Position numbers and translations under genes: made by a program. A DNA stretch of 11,190 bases from Alistipes sp. (GTDB lineage Bacteria > Bacteroidota > Bacteroidia > Bacteroidales > Rikenellaceae), in the NCBI GenBank assembly GCA_017380955.1, contig JAFOCZ010000066.1, forward strand, positions 1-11,190, read 5' to 3'. The first letter of the stretch is position 1, and each line of letters opens with the position of its first letter. The notes beneath the pieces are model-generated. The model was not told the DNA's origin and searched no databases. It saw only the letters and a program-made list of their open reading frames with translations. This document shows, piece after piece, positions 7,866 through 11,190 of this stretch.

Positions 7866-8863
7866 CACATCATTTTTTTAAATCGGCGTGCGCCAAAGAG
7901 ATAACGTAATACTATCGAAAAGCCATATATATGCTCTGCCTTTTTCGCACGCACCACAGCCTTACGCTTTCGGGCAAGCACCTTATGCCACGCCACAAAC
8001 CTACCCCACGCCCTGGCTATAGCCCACGCCTTGCGGGGTTGCAGCATAAGGAGGTAGGCAAGCGCCTCCGCACCATCGGTGAATGGGCGCACCACAGCCA
8101 CAACCATACGTTGCAGAGGTGTGGCACACTTATACAACATCGCCAGGTTGTTGCGGTGGTTGAGATATATCTTCATAGGAGACTGAGGTAACGTGCCACC
8201 ACCGAGGTGATATACCTTCGCGCGAGGCTCTACCTTGATGCGCCAGCCACTAAGTTGCATACGCCACTGCAGGTCAATCTCCTCCATATGGGCAAAGAAA
8301 TCCTCGTCGAAGCCTCCCACGGCGTGGAATACCTCACTGCGGCAACACATAGCAGCGCCACTTGCCCAGAATATATCTCGTGCATCGTCATACTGACCCT
8401 CGTCACGCTCCACCATAGAGAGAATCCTACCACGACAGAATGGATAGCCGAGGTAGTCTATAAAGCCTCCCGACGCTCCGGCATACTCAAACATCTCACG
8501 CTCGCCATCTGCCAATAACTTGGGTGCTACGACAGCCACATCCTGCTCATTATCAAGCACCTCCACCAGTGGCTGCCACCATCCTGCCGTAACCTCTACA
8601 TCGGAGTTCAGCAACAGGTAATACTGGCTATCTATCTCTCTCAGCGCGCGGTTATATCCCCCTGCGAAGCCATAATTGCGGTCGAGTTGCACGACACGAA
8701 TATCGGGATATTGTAAGCGTAGCCACACCAACGAGTCATCCGTAGAGCCGTTATCGGCAACGATGACCTCCGCATCGCCCGACGTATGCTCCACAACACT
8801 CGGCAGATAACGTTCCAAGTGCCTGCGACCATTCCAGTTGAGTATAACTACGCTTAACTTCAT
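7865..8863 (-). CDS. Family 2 glycosyltransferase, rhamnosyltransferase-like
   Basis: This 332-residue GT-A glycosyltransferase has ILNWNG at 7-12, VADNGSTDDS at 35-44, RNYGFAGGYNRAL at 62-74 and the metal-binding NSD at 86-88. The acidic catalytic region ..FFAHMEEIDLQWR.. falls at 189-201, after GGFDEDF. YHLGGGT (218-224) is the conserved stretch seen in WbbL/RfbF-like rhamnosyltransferases. The C-terminal ~80 residues are basic and amphipathic (ARKRKAVVRAKKAEH), probably for membrane contact. It likely adds a sugar to a lipid-linked surface glycan, but the donor and acceptor are unknown. It is the first gene of the six-gene run. Its ATG lies 10 nt below a heptad repeat copy (8874-8917), so the leader is made largely of repeat sequence. 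No clean TAnnTTTG box is seen there, only near matches inside the repeats. Confidence 0.94.
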   Translation of the reverse strand: MKLSVVILNWNGRRHLERYLPSVVEHTSGDAEVIVADNGSTDDSLVWLRLQYPDIRVVQLDRNYGFAGGYNRALREIDSQYYLLLNSDVEVTAGWWQPLVEVLDNEQDVAVVAPKLLADGEREMFEYAGASGGFIDYLGYPFCRGRILSMVERDEGQYDDARDIFWASGAAMCCRSEVFHAVGGFDEDFFAHMEEIDLQWRMQLSGWRIKVEPRAKVYHLGGGTLPQSPMKIYLNHRNNLAMLYKCATPLQRMVVAVVRPFTDGAEALAYLLMLQPRKAWAIARAWGRFVAWHKVLARKRKAVVRAKKAEHIYGFSIVLRYLFGARRFKKMM

Positions 8864-8873
8864 AACTTTTAAA

Positions 8874-8917
8874 GTGAAAGGTGAAAAGTGAAAGGTGAAA
8901 AGTAAGGTATTTTTTAA
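8874..8917 (+). repeat. Single copy of the ~45-bp heptad repeat unit
   Basis: The plus strand reads GTGAAAG-GTGAAAA-GTGAAAG-GTGAAAA and then GTAAGGTATTTTTTAA. The same layout occurs in the tandem array at 10700-10816, including the GGTATTTTTTAA tail. It lies between the first glycosyltransferase gene and rsmI and would be transcribed as part of the operon leader. The function is unknown. Confidence 0.85.
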
Positions 8918-8963
8918 GATGGGGAATTACCCATAATTACACATCTCTACCCATAACTACACA
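8918..8963 (-). repeat. 10-bp-period repeat, left arm of a distant inverted pair
   Basis: The units ACCCATAATT, ACACATCTCT and ACCCATAACT follow each other from 8929. The 46-bp block matches the reverse complement of 10843-10888 at 42 of 46 positions. The two arms bracket rsmI and the unknown acidic-protein gene. The block begins directly after the heptad copy ending at 8917. Confidence 0.85.
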
Positions 8964-8974
8964 TTCGGTTGCTC

Positions 8975-9685
8975 TTACTCCTCCTCGTCCTCCTCCTGTG
9001 AGTCCTTGCGCTTAGGGTCGTAGCCCTCCACAACGATAACAAACTCACCCTTAGGCTCGTGCTCGCGGAAGTGCTCCAAAGCCTCGGCGATAGTGCCACG
9101 CACCGTCTCCTCGAACTTCTTGGTAATCTCCCTCACAACAGCCACACGGCGCTCCTCACCAAATGTCTCGGCAAGTTGCTCCAAACACTTGACAACACGA
9201 TATGGCGACTCGTAGAGCACCAACGTGCGAGGCTCTGCGGCGAGTTCCTGAAGACGCTTCATACGTCCCTTCTTCTGTGGCAGGAAGCCCTCGAAGCAGA
9301 ATCTGTCGCAAGGGAAGCCACTCTGCACCACAGCAGGGATAAGCGCCGTAGCGCCAGGTAGCGTGACAACCTCTATACCCTCCTCCACGCACTTACGCAC
9401 GAGCAGGAATCCAGGGTCGGAGATTCCCGGAGTGCCGGCATCCGACACCAGAGCAACATCACGACCGTTGTTTATGGCCTCGGCAACACGACCCACCGTA
9501 GCGTGTTCGTTGAACTTGTGGTGGGAGTGCATAGGCTTCTCGATGCCTAAGTGGCGCAACAGGTGCGACGTTGTACGCGTATCCTCGGCGAGGATGAAAT
9601 CTACCTCCTTAAGTACGTTTATTGCCCTGAGGGTTATATCCTCGAGGTTACCAATAGGTGTTGGTACTACATATAATTTTGCCAT
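8975..9685 (-). CDS. rsmI: 16S rRNA (cytidine-1402-2'-O)-methyltransferase RsmI
   Basis: RsmI uses S-adenosylmethionine to methylate the 2'-hydroxyl of C1402 in the decoding centre of 16S rRNA. The 236-residue protein has the tetrapyrrole-methylase fold with VVPTPIGNLEDIT (6-18), AEDTRTTSHLL (33-43), HHKFNEH (55-61), the SAM-site loop VSDAGTPGISDPG (80-92) and LPGATALIPAVVQSG (109-123). ESPYRV (159-164) and FVIVVEG near the end are also typical. The length is somewhat shorter than proteobacterial forms, which carry a longer C-terminal extension. Here the protein ends in an acidic tail (SQEEDEEE). The start ATG follows the upstream gene by 11 nt, so the two are probably one operon. A stop followed by repeats marks the end of the unit, and no T-run terminator is seen. 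Confidence 0.97.
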   Translation of the reverse strand: MAKLYVVPTPIGNLEDITLRAINVLKEVDFILAEDTRTTSHLLRHLGIEKPMHSHHKFNEHATVGRVAEAINNGRDVALVSDAGTPGISDPGFLLVRKCVEEGIEVVTLPGATALIPAVVQSGFPCDRFCFEGFLPQKKGRMKRLQELAAEPRTLVLYESPYRVVKCLEQLAETFGEERRVAVVREITKKFEETVRGTIAEALEHFREHEPKGEFVIVVEGYDPKRKDSQEEDEEE

Positions 9686-9696
9686 AGTATGGTTGT

Positions 9697-10647
9697 TTAT
9701 GCCAATTTACGCTCCAAGAGCGACACTATCAATTTTGCAGCCTCAGAGTCGGGATTCCAGCGGAAGTTCTCGACGATGTATATCATACACTCATCCAAAT
9801 CCTCGAACTCATCCAGCGTATCTATCGTAGCCTCGTAACGCTCCGCGTCGCCGTCAAACAAATCGCGAATCATAAGGAACTTGTCGTTGAGACCTATCGC
9901 CTTGCGCAACTCCTCAACACGGTTGAACGGTGTTGTGGGCTCGTCGGATGCGGCCATAACATCTGCCAATGTTGTGACACCACCACCCAACACATCACCC
10001 AAACGCTGTGGCTGCTCCTCTGCCGTAGTTGCCACCACAGGCTGTGGCTCGGGCTTTGGCGCAACAACCTCCGCAACGATAGGGCTCTCCTCACGAGGCT
10101 CTGACTTTGGCGCTGCGACACGAGGTGTGTAGCCATCATCGTAGAGATGTACCATCTTGCGACCACTCTTCGCTCTTACGGGTATATCATCAAGGTTGAA
10201 CAACGCTCCCGAAGCGCTCTGCGCAACCTCCTCCTCGGGTTGTGGCTCTGGCTCTACAACCATAGGCTCAGCAACCTCCTCGACAGTCTCCTCTTCCACC
10301 TCTTCGGCAACCTCCTCAACAATCTCCTCTGCGACCTCATTCTCTGCGTTCTCCGCCCCCTCCTCCGACTCGTTCTCCTCGCCGATACCGAGCAGAGCAT
10401 CTATATCGAGGGCATCGTCGAAGTCATCGACAACATCGCTATTGCTCTCGGTGCTGCGCACAAAGAAACGCTCCTCGTCCGTATCCTCAGCCCCTTCGGT
10501 TGTGTAGTCAAGGATTTCGTCGTAGATATGTCGTAACTCCTCAAGCGCCAAATCGCGCTCTATACGCGGCACATTTTTATTGCCATTCCAGCCCTTTATG
10601 ATGGTTGTCACACGCGACAAACGCTCGTCGATTCTCTTAAGTCCCAT
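9697..10647 (-). CDS. Acidic protein of unknown function with conserved-looking C-terminal domain
   Basis: I do not recognise a named family for this 316-residue protein. Residues 1-52 are a mixed-charge helical segment (..RIERDLALEELRHIYDEILDYT). Residues about 54-140 are very acidic, with E/V-rich runs such as EEIVEEVAEEVEEE. They are likely disordered or a long helix. A Pro/Glu-rich linker follows to about 235. The C-terminal 78 residues (239-316) are compact, with GLNDKFLMIRDLFDGD, a TLDEFEDLDE segment, and NFRWNPDSEAAKLIVSLLERKLA. From memory, similar NDRFxxxxxLF...WNPDSEGAKL endings occur in Bacteroidales hypothetical proteins with equally variable acidic middles. It has no signal peptide or membrane segment, so it is cytosolic. 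It has its own promoter 35 nt upstream and is followed by rsmI after 11 nt, which gives a weak hint of a ribosome- or envelope-housekeeping role. Confidence 0.88.
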   Translation of the reverse strand: MGLKRIDERLSRVTTIIKGWNGNKNVPRIERDLALEELRHIYDEILDYTTEGAEDTDEERFFVRSTESNSDVVDDFDDALDIDALLGIGEENESEEGAENAENEVAEEIVEEVAEEVEEETVEEVAEPMVVEPEPQPEEEVAQSASGALFNLDDIPVRAKSGRKMVHLYDDGYTPRVAAPKSEPREESPIVAEVVAPKPEPQPVVATTAEEQPQRLGDVLGGGVTTLADVMAASDEPTTPFNRVEELRKAIGLNDKFLMIRDLFDGDAERYEATIDTLDEFEDLDECMIYIVENFRWNPDSEAAKLIVSLLERKLA

Positions 10648-10681
10648 AGTCCTTTACGATAAATATAGGTATATAACGTAT

Positions 10682-10689
10682 CAAAGGTA
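10682..10689 (-). promoter_or_regulatory. Bacteroidetes -7 promoter box for the acidic-protein/rsmI unit
   Basis: The minus strand reads TACCTTTG, a perfect TAnnTTTG, 35 nt before the ATG at 10647. The expected -33 region falls inside the heptad repeats, whose T-rich minus strand (TTTTCACC) offers only a loose match. The same octamer serves the small secreted-protein gene. Confidence 0.6.
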
Positions 10690-10699
10690 ATAAAAAAAA

Positions 10700-10816
10700 G
10701 TGAAAGGTGAAAACTGAAAAGTGAAAAGTATGGTATTTTTTAAAGAGACAGGTGAAAACTGAAAAGTGAAAAGTACGGTATTTTTTAAAGTGAAAGGTGA
10801 AAACTGAAAAGTATGG
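10700..10816 (+). repeat. 45-bp tandem repeat array of GTGAAAR heptads (about 2.6 copies)
   Basis: Copy one (10700-10744) is four heptads (GTGAAAG, GTGAAAA, CTGAAAA, GTGAAAA) plus GTATGGTATTTTTTAAA. Copy two (10745-10789) has the same layout, with GAGACAG as first heptad and GTACGG in the tail. Copy three (10790-10816) stops after GTATGG, and a small GCGCT-aa-AGCGC hairpin (10818-10829) follows. The array lies immediately upstream of the promoter box at 10682. The gap 10648-11190 holds this array, the 10-bp repeats and the palindromic element; no gene is seen. Confidence 0.9.
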
Positions 10817-10842
10817 TGCGCTAAAGCGCTGAGGTTTATTTT

Positions 10843-10888
10843 TGGGTAGTTATGGGTAGAGATGGGTAGTTATGGGTATTTCCCCATC
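10843..10888 (+). repeat. 10-bp tandem repeat, right arm of the distant inverted pair
   Basis: GGGTAGTTAT, GGGTAGAGAT and GGGTAGTTAT run without gaps from 10844 to 10873 and are followed by a partial GGGTATTT. The block is the inverted partner of 8918-8963, with 42 of 46 bases matching. Confidence 0.88.
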
Positions 10889-10890
10889 TC

Positions 10891-11160
10891 TCCCTATCAA
10901 TCCCCATAAATAAAACCGCGTCATACCGAGGAGGCGCACGGTAGTGTGTATCAGGCGGTTATACGTTCGCTGCGCCGACGTGGGTATCTACCGCTGGAAT
11001 ATCCATTGAGGGCTGTGCTTGATAGTATCAATCAGTATCAGTAAGGTGTTATCCCAATGGTAGATTGCCACAGAATTGCATAGACCAAGTACGGTATCAG
11101 GTTGCTCATCGGATGCAATTCCTCGCAATGACGATTTTATTTTATGGGGATTGATAGGGA
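10891..11160. mobile_element. Palindromic MITE-like element, GTCATTGCGAGG type, non-coding
   Basis: The outer terminal inverted repeats are 10891-10915 and 11135-11160, identical apart from one inserted base. Inside them are inner inverted ends CGTCATACCGAGGA (10919-10932) and TCCTCGCAATGACG (11120-11133), with two mismatches. Each half forms its own hairpin. The first pairs ATACC with GGTAT and GGCGCA with TGCGCC (10923-10987). The second pairs ATTGC with GCAAT and GAATTGCAT with ATGCAATTC (11064-11129). The element has no open frame of note, so if mobile it would depend on a transposase elsewhere. Similar CGTCATTGCGAGG...GGCAATCT elements are, from memory, widespread in bacterial genomes. 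Mobility and the exact ends are inference. Confidence 0.65.
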
Positions 11161-11181
11161 TTGATGAGTATTGATGGGTAG
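11144..11181 (+). repeat. 10-bp tandem repeat next to the palindromic element
   Basis: The units ATGGGGATTG, ATAGGGATTG, ATGAGTATTG and a partial ATGGGTAG follow each other. They share the 10-bp period and the GGG-T/A-ATTGAT flavour of the array at 10843-10888, and the first part doubles as the right terminal inverted repeat of the palindromic element. Confidence 0.75.
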
Positions 11182-11190
11182 CGCCCCTGA

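Noticed and set aside
8929..8963. Near -7 boxes (TAATTATG, TAGTTATG) inside the 10-bp repeats upstream of the glycosyltransferase operon
   Set aside because: Each has one mismatch but recurs at every repeat unit by design of the repeat, and no matching -33 element stands out. Not called as a promoter.
10700..10816. Possible CRISPR-like array
   Set aside because: The repeats are head-to-tail with no unique spacers, have an internal 7-bp period, and no cas gene is present.
1..11190. A hidden defence, phage or toxin-antitoxin system
   Set aside because: All large frames are explained by receptor, signalling, glycosyltransferase and housekeeping families. MazG here is the housekeeping two-domain pyrophosphohydrolase, not evidence of a mazEF-type module.

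Overview
This window looks like Bacteroidales chromosome, possibly Alistipes/Rikenellaceae or an uncultured relative (genus is a guess). The evidence is a TonB-dependent-type outer-membrane receptor with an N-terminal carboxypeptidase-like domain, two good matches to the Bacteroidetes -7 promoter box (TAnnTTTG), no obvious Shine-Dalgarno signals, and a LytS/LytTR two-component pair typical of the phylum. All nine recognisable genes lie on the minus strand, so they read from the right of the window to the left.

Layout from right to left (direction of transcription). Positions 10648-11190 are non-coding and packed with repeats: 45-bp tandem repeats built from GTGAAAR heptads, 10-bp tandem repeats, and a palindromic MITE-like element. 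A promoter at 10682-10689 then drives a two-gene unit: an acidic protein of unknown function (9697-10647) and rsmI (8975-9685). A second repeat-filled gap (8864-8974) is followed by a tight six-gene run with gaps of 21 nt or less: a family 2 glycosyltransferase, a polyprenol-phosphate-mannose-synthase-like glycosyltransferase, mazG, a gamma carbonic anhydrase family protein, a LytS-type histidine kinase and its LytTR response regulator. Next comes a small secreted Gly/His/Lys/Pro-rich protein with four cysteines (3218-3583) that has its own promoter. A 333-bp gap holds a nested inverted repeat. Last is a receptor gene (1-2884) whose extreme 3' end lies outside the window.

The gene content is mostly housekeeping (rRNA methylation, nucleotide-pool cleaning, surface glycan synthesis, nutrient uptake) plus one signalling pair. 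I see no defence island, phage, conjugative element, CRISPR array or RNA gene. The most unusual content is (i) the layered repeat architecture, in which the heptad/45-bp, 10-bp and long-hairpin families occur side by side at three intergenic sites and bracket rsmI and its partner, and (ii) the small Cys/His-rich secreted protein next to an orphan-looking LytS/LytTR pair.
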